The position numbers and the translations under genes are program-made. Below the pieces are notes generated by a model. That model had not been told where the DNA came from. It searched no databases and was given only the letters and a program-made list of their open reading frames with translations. Source: an uncultured bacterium (GTDB lineage: Bacteria; Verrucomicrobiota; Kiritimatiellia; PWTM01). From it: a stretch of DNA of 64,000 nt. Location: contig CALLFZ010000004.1 in the NCBI GenBank assembly GCA_938010045.1, forward strand, positions 92,107-156,106. Reading direction: 5' to 3'. Positions 54,402 to 62,881 of the stretch are shown here, piece after piece; the first letter of the stretch is position 1, and each line of letters begins with the position of its first letter.

Positions 54402-57400
54402 TCACTCGGTCCAGAGCACCGAGTGAATCTCGCGCAGCTCGTCGGTGGACATCTTTCGGACGCGGCGATCATAGGTCAGCAGGCCGTTAAGTTCGCCCTC
54501 GACGTCGGTGGTCTGTGTGTACATGCCGGCCGCAATGCCACGTCGTTGGAGGTCGGCCAGCATCCGGATCGAGGTCACGTAGCGCTTCTTCCATTCTGCC
54601 GCGCTCCTGGGCAGCCCGCCATAACCCCAATTGCGGCCGCGCGGATCCCACATGTGCCCCTCCACCGGGAACCCGTGGCCGCCAAATTCGCCGATCACCT
54701 TGATGTAGGCATCGAACCGGCCACCCCCGCCCAGTTCGAAGGGAAAGCCGGGATGAGGATAGCGGTGTTCGTCCACAATGTGCCCGACGGGCCACCAGTT
54801 GCCGCCGCTGGCCACGTTCACGAGACGCGTCGGGTCGCGGTCCACCGTCCACCGGCCAACCTCGAGCGTCGAGTGTTGTCCCCAGGCCTCGTTGAACGGC
54901 ACCCATACGGTCACCGAGGGATGACTCTCCAGATGCTCGATCATTCCCCCAAGCTCGGCCATAAACTGCCGGTGGGCCCCATCGGGCCAGACCGCGTCCA
55001 CCGGATCCGGGTCGAGCCGCGTCCACTTCGGCTGCGCCCAGGTATCCATGTGGGAGGGGAGATCCTGCCAGACGAGCATGCCGAGGCGGTCGCAGTGCCA
55101 GTAGTAGCGCCGCGGTTCGATCTTGATGTGCTTTCGGATTGTGTTGAAGCCGGCCGCCTTCAGGAACTCGATGTCGAACAGCATGGCTTCATCGGATGGC
55201 GGCGTGAGCAGGCCATCGGGCCACCAACCTTGATCCAGCGTGCCCCAATGAAAAATGGGCCGGCCATTCAGCGCGAATCGCCAGTGGCCGTCGGCGTCTC
55301 GGATTCTTGACACCTCGCGGATGCCCGTATAGGACTCCACCCGATCCTCCCCCGCCTCGATCACGAGGTCGTACAAGGTGGGCGACTCGGGACTCCAAAG
55401 CTGCGGATCGGACACGCGCACCTCGAGGACCGGCGGCGGCCCCTCTGCGCGCGCGACCTCGCGGCCGGCGTGCCGCACCGCGGCACGTATCCGCTCGACG
55501 GTACCGCCGGCGAGGCGCGTCTCGATGCGGACCGTGCCGTCGAGATGCGTTGAAACGCGCAGATGCTCGATGTGAACTGGTGGCGTCTCCTCGATCCAGA
55601 CCGGCTGCCAGATGCCGCTGACGGCCGTATACCAAATGCCGCGCGGCTGCAGGCGTTGTTTGCCGTGCAGCTGATAGCGGCCGGGCGCATCGGTCGCGTC
55701 CTCGACGGCGACGACGAGTTCGTTCGTGCCGCGGCGAATCGCGGCGGTGGCATCGAAGGAGAACGGCAGCCAGCCGCCGATGTGAGCGCCGAGCCGCACG
55801 CCGTTGAGCCACACCTCGGCGCGATAGTCCACCGCTTCGAAGTTGAGTCGGTAGCGACGGCCAGCACGCGGTTCGAACTCAAAGATGCGGCGGTACCACA
55901 GCTGGTCGCGGGGCGTGAAGCGGCGCCCGACTCCCGACAACGCGCTTTCAATCGCGAAGGGCACCCGGATATGCCCCTCCCATGCCGCGGGACGATTGGT
56001 CGGCGCGCGCGGGCGAACGGCAAAGTCCCATATGCCGTTCAGCGTCCACCAGGGTGCGCGGCGAAGTTGCGGCCGGGGATGCTCCGGCCAGGGGACCTCG
56101 GGCACGACCTCCCCCCATGGCGTGCGCATCGGGTTCGGCAATCCGTCCGTCTCAACGTTCCACGAGTGAATCCAACCGCGGAACCGGAACGGCGGCGCAT
56201 AGGAGCCGACCGGGTGCGGACCGCTCGCGCCGAGAAACAGCCCCAGTCCGGGCTCCTCCGGCAGCCAACCCGGAGAGGAGGCGACCAGGGGCGGCCGATC
56301 GCCCACGCGGAACGTGAGCGCGGTGGCGGTGATCTCCGCGCGCAGGGTCACGCGGCCCCGCACGGGCTCGGCCCCGCGCAGCTCAATGAGTTGGCCGCGG
56401 TGTCGCAAGGAAACGCAGGGATGTGCGTTCGCATCGAACCACACCGCCCAGCCGAGGTTGCTGCCGCCGTGCGACAGCACCACGCCGCGGGGCGAGTCGG
56501 ACTCGATCTCGGCCGTCACGCGGACTCCGCGGCCGGCGATGCGCGGAGGTTCGGAGACGCGCTCCGGCAACGGGCCGCGGTCCCCTTTCGGCCAAACGCC
56601 GACGCGTCGCGCCCACGCCATCCACGCCGCCTGCATCGTCTGGAGACGGGCGGGTTCTGCGCGCGCGAGGTCGCGGGTTTCTGTCGGGTCTTCGCTCATC
56701 CGGTAGAGTTCCCAGCGGTCCGAGGCCAGACTGGCCGGTCCCACCAGATCGCGCCCGACGAGCTTCCATTCGCCGTCGTAGAGAGCCGCGTTGCCCTCGT
56801 GCTCGAAGGCGATGGGCACCGCACGGGGGAGGGGCCGCCCTTCAAGACATGGTTTCAGCGAGACGCCGTCGGGCGAAGGCAGCGGCACGCCGTCGCGTTC
56901 GCGCGGGTACGAGACGCCCGCCAAATCGAGCAGCGTCGGCAGGATGTCGAGCACACTCGCCGGTTCGCGGCACCAGTCGGCACGAGGGCGGATGCCCGCC
57001 GGCCAGTGGAGGAAGAACGGCGAGGCCGCCCCACCCTCATGAAGGTAATGTTTGTAGAGCCGGAGCGGTGTGTTGCAGGCCCACGCCCAGGCCTCGCCGT
57101 ACGCGTTGGCCCCCTCGCGGTTCCGCCGCGCCGGATCGCGGAACTCCCCGCGTCCGAGCATTCCGCCCTCGGCGCAGGCGCCATTGTCGGACATGAACAT
57201 GATGACCGTGTTCTCGAACACCCCGATCTCCCGCAAACATGCGACCAGACGGCCGATGTTCCAGTCCATGCGGTCGACCATGGCGGCATAGACGGCCATC
57301 TTTAGCGCCATCTCGTCCTGCTGCTCTGCATCGAGGCTGTCCCATGCTGGAATCTCCGATGGTCTCGGCGGCAGGCGCACGCCCGGCGGCCACAGGCCCA

Positions 57401-58190
57401 GGGCACGCTGGCGCCGCCAGCGCTCCTCGCGGATGCGGTCCCAGCCAACGCGGTACGTGTCGCGATAGTTTGCGATGTCATCTTCGAAGGCCTGCAACGG
57501 CCAGTGCGGCGCGGTGTAGGCGAGGTAGAGAAAGAACGGCCGCCGCGCGCCGCTCGCCTCATCCCGCAGGAACCGGATCGCCCAGTCCGTGAAGGCGTCG
57601 GTGGTGTAGAACTCGCGGTCGGTTGTGCTCTCGGGCCGATCGACGGGTTCGTTGTCGAGGGTGATGCCTCGCGGGTGTTCGGGATAGAAGTAGCGAAGCG
57701 CACCATCAAGGCAGCCATAGAATCGCTCGAAACCTCGCTGCAGCGGCCAGAGCGCAGGGTCGTGCTTCCCCAGGTGCCACTTGCCGGCCATGAACGTCGC
57801 GTAGCCGCCCTCGCGCAGCACCTCGGCGATCGTGACACACCGGTGGTTGAGCCAGCCTTGATAGGCGGGCGGCTCCTCGGACCGCGGCGACTCTTCCGAG
57901 GCGGTCGTCATCCAGCCGATGCCCGTCTGATGTGGGTGGAGGCCCGTCAGCAGCGCGGCGCGGGTGGGGCAGCAGCGAGCGGCGTTGTAGACGCGGGTGA
58001 ACCGTACACCGTCTGCCGCGAGCGCATCGAGGTGGGGCGTCCGGATTTCGCCGCCCATGTAACCTGGGTCCGAAAAGCCCAGATCGTCGGCCACGATGAG
58101 GATAAAATTCGGCGGTGAGGCCGCACGCACGAAGGAAGAAACCAGCAACGAAGCTGCAACGGTCGGGCGGATCCTTCGCTGAGAGGGCAT
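54402..58190 (-). CDS. Secreted sulfatase-GH2 glycosidase fusion
   Basis: 1262 residues in one unbroken frame. Signal peptide (VAASLLVSSFVRAA). Residues ~27-500 are an S1 sulfatase (PNFILIVADDLGFSDPGY, ARCCPTRAALLTG with formylglycine Cys73, AGKWHLGKH, FMSDNGACAEGG). About 540-690 is a beta-rich linker domain (GVVLSHGGSNLGWAVWFD). From ~730 a complete GH2 enzyme follows: sugar-binding domain (RAPWWTLNGIWDFAVRP, YRAEVWLNGVRLG), Ig-like domain, and TIM barrel with acid/base Glu1101 (VPFNEAWGQ) and nucleophile Glu1168 (IGEFGGHGFP). It can probably desulfate a sugar and cleave the adjoining beta-glycosidic bond. Starts 7 nt after the upstream sulfatase; weak ribosome site. Confidence 0.92.
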   Translation of the reverse strand: MPSQRRIRPTVAASLLVSSFVRAASPPNFILIVADDLGFSDPGYMGGEIRTPHLDALAADGVRFTRVYNAARCCPTRAALLTGLHPHQTGIGWMTTASEESPRSEEPPAYQGWLNHRCVTIAEVLREGGYATFMAGKWHLGKHDPALWPLQRGFERFYGCLDGALRYFYPEHPRGITLDNEPVDRPESTTDREFYTTDAFTDWAIRFLRDEASGARRPFFLYLAYTAPHWPLQAFEDDIANYRDTYRVGWDRIREERWRRQRALGLWPPGVRLPPRPSEIPAWDSLDAEQQDEMALKMAVYAAMVDRMDWNIGRLVACLREIGVFENTVIMFMSDNGACAEGGMLGRGEFRDPARRNREGANAYGEAWAWACNTPLRLYKHYLHEGGAASPFFLHWPAGIRPRADWCREPASVLDILPTLLDLAGVSYPRERDGVPLPSPDGVSLKPCLEGRPLPRAVPIAFEHEGNAALYDGEWKLVGRDLVGPASLASDRWELYRMSEDPTETRDLARAEPARLQTMQAAWMAWARRVGVWPKGDRGPLPERVSEPPRIAGRGVRVTAEIESDSPRGVVLSHGGSNLGWAVWFDANAHPCVSLRHRGQLIELRGAEPVRGRVTLRAEITATALTFRVGDRPPLVASSPGWLPEEPGLGLFLGASGPHPVGSYAPPFRFRGWIHSWNVETDGLPNPMRTPWGEVVPEVPWPEHPRPQLRRAPWWTLNGIWDFAVRPRAPTNRPAAWEGHIRVPFAIESALSGVGRRFTPRDQLWYRRIFEFEPRAGRRYRLNFEAVDYRAEVWLNGVRLGAHIGGWLPFSFDATAAIRRGTNELVVAVEDATDAPGRYQLHGKQRLQPRGIWYTAVSGIWQPVWIEETPPVHIEHLRVSTHLDGTVRIETRLAGGTVERIRAAVRHAGREVARAEGPPPVLEVRVSDPQLWSPESPTLYDLVIEAGEDRVESYTGIREVSRIRDADGHWRFALNGRPIFHWGTLDQGWWPDGLLTPPSDEAMLFDIEFLKAAGFNTIRKHIKIEPRRYYWHCDRLGMLVWQDLPSHMDTWAQPKWTRLDPDPVDAVWPDGAHRQFMAELGGMIEHLESHPSVTVWVPFNEAWGQHSTLEVGRWTVDRDPTRLVNVASGGNWWPVGHIVDEHRYPHPGFPFELGGGGRFDAYIKVIGEFGGHGFPVEGHMWDPRGRNWGYGGLPRSAAEWKKRYVTSIRMLADLQRRGIAAGMYTQTTDVEGELNGLLTYDRRVRKMSTDELREIHSVLWTE

Positions 58191-58197
58191 GAGGATC

Positions 58198-59703
58198 TCA
58201 GGGTGGGCCGATCCGTGGGCCCGGCGTCGTCGTCCGCGCCGCCGGCCACACGTGCATGGTTGAGGTGATCTCGCGGTGCAGCGCCTCGAGCCGGCGCATG
58301 AGCTCATCGCGCGGTGCGCTGGGATCAGCGGCGAGATCGCGCGATTCGGCCACATCGTCGGGCAAACGGAACACCGAGATCGAACCCAGCCGAGCCGAGC
58401 GAACGGCCGGCGCGGTCTCCTCCGTGATGTTCGCGCGCTTGGGCAGCACCGCGCCGGTCTCGTCCTCGAGGCGTGCGAGGACCTTCCAGGGGCCGTCCCG
58501 CATCGCGACGCGTTCCTCGTTGATCGCATTGTAATACGCCCAGTACAGCGGTCGGGCGCGCTCGAGGCGGCCGCCGGCGAGCCACCCGCTGAGGTCGGTG
58601 CCGTCGAGCTGCAGGCCAGCGGGCACGGCGGCGCCGGCCAGTCGCACAAAGGTGGGGAGGAGATCGAGCGAGCTCACCGGCTCGTCGCTCACGCGACCGG
58701 GCGTGACGCGGGCGGGCCAGCGCAGGATGCCCGGCACGCGCACTCCGCCCTCCGTGGTCCACAGTTTCATGCCGCGCAACGGACCCGGGGAACCGTAGGA
58801 ACGATTGGCGGTGCGATAGCGGTTGAGGGTCTCCGGGCCGTTGTCGCTCGAGAACAACACCACGGTGTTCGAGGCAACTCCGAGGCGGTCGAGCGCCGCG
58901 ACGAGTTCACCAACCGCGGCATCCATGTTTTCGACATTCGCGAAGTACTGCGCCTCATCCTCGCTGCGCGCGACGCCGAGATAGCCCCGCACGAGGTCGG
59001 GCGGCGAGGCGACCGGCTCGTGCGGCTCGTGAAACGCGACGTAGAGAAAGAACGGCCGGCGTGGATTCGCGCGCTGAACGCGCTCCAGCCATTCGATCGC
59101 TTCCCGCGCGACGAGGCGGCAACTGAAGCCCTTCAGTGGCCCCACCAGCGTGCCGTTGCGAACAAAATTGACGGGGTTTTCGTGGGATGGCTCAGCGTTA
59201 TTCTGGGTCGCGAACCAGTGGTCGAAGCCCGCGTCGTTGGGCTGGGGTTGGTCCGGGCGGTTGAACATCGAGTTGCAATGCCACTTGCCACACAGTGCGG
59301 TCGCATAGCCGGCCGCTTTGAGCAGCGCGGGCAGCGTCACTTCCTCCCGGCGTAGGTGCACCTGATCGCGGGCGTCCGGCCGCGGGAGGGCGCCGGGGCG
59401 CGCCTCCGGGATCCAGTCGAACACGCCGGCACGATTGGGCACGCGGCCGGTGAGGAAGCCGACTCGAGAGGGCGAACAGACCGGCGCGGCGGAATAGCAA
59501 CTGGTCAGGCGGAGGCCGTCGCCCGCGAGACGGTCGAGGTTCGGCGTGCGGATGTGCGGGTGCCCGTAGCAGGCAAGGTCGCCCCAGCCAAGATCGTCGC
59601 ACAGGATCACGACGAAGTTGGGGCGCTCGTCGGCGGAGGCGGCCACGGCGCACGCCAGGACAGCGAACACTGTGGCGATGATGTGGTGTCGGATCGGTCT
59701 CAT
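58198..59703 (-). CDS. Secreted sulfatase
   Basis: 501 residues. Signal peptide (IIATVFAVLACAVAASA); S1 motifs RPNFVVILCDDLGWGDL, PVCSPSRVGFLTG with Cys76, FSSDNGPETLN. The usual GKWHLG block reads CGKWHCNS, a change in the metal/substrate loop. ATG 59703 has GGAGGAAG upstream and overlaps the previous sulfatase stop (ATGA). The fusion gene follows after 7 nt, so they are co-translated in one operon. Confidence 0.92.
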   Translation of the reverse strand: MRPIRHHIIATVFAVLACAVAASADERPNFVVILCDDLGWGDLACYGHPHIRTPNLDRLAGDGLRLTSCYSAAPVCSPSRVGFLTGRVPNRAGVFDWIPEARPGALPRPDARDQVHLRREEVTLPALLKAAGYATALCGKWHCNSMFNRPDQPQPNDAGFDHWFATQNNAEPSHENPVNFVRNGTLVGPLKGFSCRLVAREAIEWLERVQRANPRRPFFLYVAFHEPHEPVASPPDLVRGYLGVARSEDEAQYFANVENMDAAVGELVAALDRLGVASNTVVLFSSDNGPETLNRYRTANRSYGSPGPLRGMKLWTTEGGVRVPGILRWPARVTPGRVSDEPVSSLDLLPTFVRLAGAAVPAGLQLDGTDLSGWLAGGRLERARPLYWAYYNAINEERVAMRDGPWKVLARLEDETGAVLPKRANITEETAPAVRSARLGSISVFRLPDDVAESRDLAADPSAPRDELMRRLEALHREITSTMHVWPAARTTTPGPRIGPP

Positions 59704-61157
59704 GGCTTCCTCCGTGGGCTTCGCTGGCCATCCGAGCCGAACGGCGGCGCCTCGTCCCGCCCGGCCGCACGCGCAACTTCGAGGGCAGCGGGAGTGTCGA
59801 GCGCAGCGCCGGGGTCGCCCTGCTCGGCCATCCAGCGGTCCAGTTCGGCGGCGAGACGGCGGCGGACGTCAGCGCAGGCCGGATCGTCGGCGCGGTTGTC
59901 GAGTTCGTAGGGGTCGGTGTCGGTGTGGTAGAGCTCCTCGGCCGGGCGGCGCATGTAGCGTTCAACCAGCCGCAACACCTCGGGCCGGTTCCACGCGTGG
60001 GCCATCCAGGATGGCCAGTAAGCATTGTGCGGCGCGCCGCCGCCGAGCTGGCCCATCAAGTGTTTTTCAATGTAGAGGCGCTCGGGCGCGAGGTTGCGGA
60101 TGTAGCGCCAATGGCCGTCGGTCACGGTCCGGATTGGATAGGGGGGGCCTTCGGGCAGATTGTTGTGGAGACCATAGGCGAAGGCGCGATGCTCGTCGCG
60201 TTCGCCGCGCAGCACGGCCGCGAAGCTTCGGCCGTCGAGCGGCGGATCTATGGCGGCGGGATCGCCGCCCGCCAGCTCGATCAGCGTCGGGAGAACGTCG
60301 GCGTACTGCACGATCGCCGAGGTGCGGCGAGCGGCGGGCACACGGCCAGGCCATCGCGCGATGAACGCGGTGCGCAACCCGGTGTCCCAACAGGTCCACT
60401 TGTGGCCCGGGAACTGCGAGCCTTGTTCGGAGGTGAAGATCGTCAGAGTGTTCGTGGCGCGGCCCACCTCGTCGAGCAGCGCGAGCAGTTCGCCGAGCTG
60501 ACCGTCCATGTACGTGACTTCGGCGAGGTAGCGTGCGAAGTCCTCGCGCGTTTTCGGCGTGTCCGCGAGAGTCGGCGGCAGCTGCAGCCGGTCGGTCGGA
60601 TAGGCCATCGAGTCACCCATCACCCACGGGACGTGCGGCTCGACCAGCGCGACCACGAGGCAGAACGGCTGCGAGGCGTCCCTCGTGATGAATTCGCGCA
60701 CGCCACTGAGGTCGTGGGGACGGGTGGGATCGCGCGTACAATTGTCATCGAACCCCGCCACCAGTTCGAAGGGAAATACCGAGCGCGGCTCGACATGCAC
60801 TTTGCCCGTCAGTCCCACACGGTAACCGAGCACGCCGAGGTGGTGCGGCAGGCTGCGCGTACCACGCCGGGACGCCGAGTGGTTCCATGCGCAGCCGTTG
60901 CGCAGCGGGAAGAGCCCCGTGTACAGCTCGGCGCGGCACGGCTGGCACATCGCCATGCTCACGTAGGCGCGGTCGAAGGTGAGCCCTTCGCGTGCGAGGC
61001 GGTCGACCGCCGGTGTGCGCGCGTTGCGGCCGCCATACGCGGGCAGGTCGCTGAAGGTGCAGTCGTCCGCCATCACGATGAGCACGTTGGGCCGCTCCGG
61101 CGCCGCGGATGCCAGCGCCGCGGCCGTCGCCCATATGGCGATCCCGATGAGCTTCAC
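59700..61157 (-). CDS. Secreted sulfatase, CxPCR variant
   Basis: 485 residues from GTG 61157 (GTGA overlap with the previous gene). Signal peptide (IGIAIWATAAALASAA). The active-site block is MAMCQPCRAELYTG: Cys71 is the formylglycine residue and the motif position normally Ser/Thr is a second Cys. The next helix reads HHLGVLGYRVGLTGKVHVEP, with KVHV instead of KWHL, and the C-terminal metal block is FTSEQGSQFPGHKW instead of SDNG. Those traits mark a separate sulfatase subfamily rather than decay, since they co-occur in relatives I recall. Substrate unknown. Confidence 0.88.
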   Translation of the reverse strand: MKLIGIAIWATAAALASAAPERPNVLIVMADDCTFSDLPAYGGRNARTPAVDRLAREGLTFDRAYVSMAMCQPCRAELYTGLFPLRNGCAWNHSASRRGTRSLPHHLGVLGYRVGLTGKVHVEPRSVFPFELVAGFDDNCTRDPTRPHDLSGVREFITRDASQPFCLVVALVEPHVPWVMGDSMAYPTDRLQLPPTLADTPKTREDFARYLAEVTYMDGQLGELLALLDEVGRATNTLTIFTSEQGSQFPGHKWTCWDTGLRTAFIARWPGRVPAARRTSAIVQYADVLPTLIELAGGDPAAIDPPLDGRSFAAVLRGERDEHRAFAYGLHNNLPEGPPYPIRTVTDGHWRYIRNLAPERLYIEKHLMGQLGGGAPHNAYWPSWMAHAWNRPEVLRLVERYMRRPAEELYHTDTDPYELDNRADDPACADVRRRLAAELDRWMAEQGDPGAALDTPAALEVARAAGRDEAPPFGSDGQRSPRRKP

Positions 61158-62638
61158 GGCGTGGGCTCTTCGCGTCGCGTGCGCCGGCGGACGCTCGGCG
61201 CCTGCGCACCGCCGGTTTGGATCACCTTCGCGTACTCCCAACGCTCGCGCCACTGCTCGAGGTACGGTTGGTACAACGGCGAATCGGTCCAACGCGTCCT
61301 CGGCGGATCGGGACGCGTGATCCGACCTTCCGGATAGTCACGGCCCTCGAAGCTCGCCTCGACGCTCGCGAGCCATCGCCGCAGCTCCAGCTTCATGCGC
61401 TCGGCCGCCGCAGGTTGCTCACGGCTGAGATCGCGGGTTTCCGCCGGGTCGGTCTCGAGATCATAGAGTTCAGCCGCCCCCTCCGGGTACTTCGGCAGAA
61501 CGAGCTTCCACCGGTTGTCGATCCAGGCCGCCTGCCGCTCGAATCGAAAGCCGATCGGCTTCGGTCGCGACTCCAGTTCGCGCTTGAACAGCGGCACAAG
61601 GCTGATGCCATCCAAGGGTTGGATGAAGGCGTTCGGGGGCAGTCCCACGATGTCCGCAACCGTCGGCGCCAGGTCCATCGTGCATGCGGGAAACGAAGTG
61701 ACGCGGGGTCGGATGACCGACGGCCACTCGATGATGCCCGGCACACGGATTCCACCCTCGTAGAGCGAACCCTTGTGGCCTCGCAATCCGCCGACAGTGT
61801 CGGGGCGAATGTCGGGCAGACCGCCGTTATCACTGCAAAAGACGAGCATCGTGTTCTCGGCGATGCCGAGCTCCCGCAGAGCGGCGCGAAGTTCGCCGAG
61901 GCTGCGGTCCATCGCGACGATCTCGCCATGATGCTGGGCGGAGTTGCTGTCGAGCGATCCGAACGGCGCGCAATCCTGCGGCGCGGCCCGCCAGGGGCTA
62001 TGGGGCGAACCGTACCAAATCAGCATGAAGACAGGCCGGCCGTCCTCCCGATGCTCGCGCAACCACCGAATGGCCTCGGCGACGATGACCTCGGAGGAAT
62101 CGCCGTGGAACGGCTCGATCGTGCCCCGGCGCCCCAGCAATGGATCGCGGTCAACGTAATTCGAGGCAGACACCCACTCCTCGAAACCGAACACGCCAGG
62201 ATTGTACTCGTCCTCCGCAAGCACCGGCACGCCCGGCCCGGCCAGACCGTTCAGATGCCATTTGCCGAAGTGGGCGGTTCGATAGCCCGCCGCCAGCAGC
62301 GCCTGCGCGAGGGTCTTTTCCTGCCGACGCAATGCATAGCCATGAGACAGCGTGCCGCAGCGGTCATGAGTACGGCCGGTCAACACCGTCGCGCGCGTCG
62401 GCGAACACACTGGCCCACCCGCATAGAAACGCTCAAACCGCAAGCCGGCGGCCGCCATCGCGTCGAGGTTCGGCGTCGTCAGGACGGGATGACCCCGATG
62501 GCCAGTCTGCCCCCATCCAAGGTCATCCGCCATCACGAAGATGATGTGCGGACGGTTCGTGCCGAGCGCAATCGGAGCGGCGAACGCCGAGGTGATCATG
62601 CAGATGAACATCCGACCCGCAACCCCAACTGCCCTCAT
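61154..62638 (-). CDS. Secreted sulfatase, first gene of the minus-strand sulfatase operon
   Basis: 494 residues. ATG 62638 with a strong GAAGGAGG; longer frames upstream are non-family. Signal segment MFICMITSAFAAPIALG, S1 motifs RPHIIFVMADDLGWGQTG, PVCSPTRATVLTG with Cys78, HFGKWHLNG, FCSDNGGLPDI, LYEGGIRVPGIIEWP. Four genes (this, 59700, 58198, 54402) are linked by overlaps or 7-nt spacing, so they form one transcription unit reading left. Confidence 0.92.
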   Translation of the reverse strand: MRAVGVAGRMFICMITSAFAAPIALGTNRPHIIFVMADDLGWGQTGHRGHPVLTTPNLDAMAAAGLRFERFYAGGPVCSPTRATVLTGRTHDRCGTLSHGYALRRQEKTLAQALLAAGYRTAHFGKWHLNGLAGPGVPVLAEDEYNPGVFGFEEWVSASNYVDRDPLLGRRGTIEPFHGDSSEVIVAEAIRWLREHREDGRPVFMLIWYGSPHSPWRAAPQDCAPFGSLDSNSAQHHGEIVAMDRSLGELRAALRELGIAENTMLVFCSDNGGLPDIRPDTVGGLRGHKGSLYEGGIRVPGIIEWPSVIRPRVTSFPACTMDLAPTVADIVGLPPNAFIQPLDGISLVPLFKRELESRPKPIGFRFERQAAWIDNRWKLVLPKYPEGAAELYDLETDPAETRDLSREQPAAAERMKLELRRWLASVEASFEGRDYPEGRITRPDPPRTRWTDSPLYQPYLEQWRERWEYAKVIQTGGAQAPSVRRRTRREEPTP

Positions 62639-62881
62639 ACACACCTCCTTCGCACTAGAGGCAGCGAGCCGTCGCAACCGCCACTCTCGAGCGCAACGTG
62701 CAGGATACCGCCACCGTGCCCAAACGGCAAACAAAGGACTGGCGCGGTGCGTCTGGCAACAGAGATCGGAAGGTCCCCCAGTGGTGGACCACCTTCCCCA
62801 CCCGCGGGCGGACTACGCGTCGCGCGCTTGACACCGAGGCGACCTCCGGTAGTGTCGGTGCTCAAAGGAGTTTCAAATCGG

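Noticed and set aside
55563-57305. 580-codon plus-strand frame
   Set aside because: Antisense to the sulfatase-GH2 fusion; no recognisable domain.
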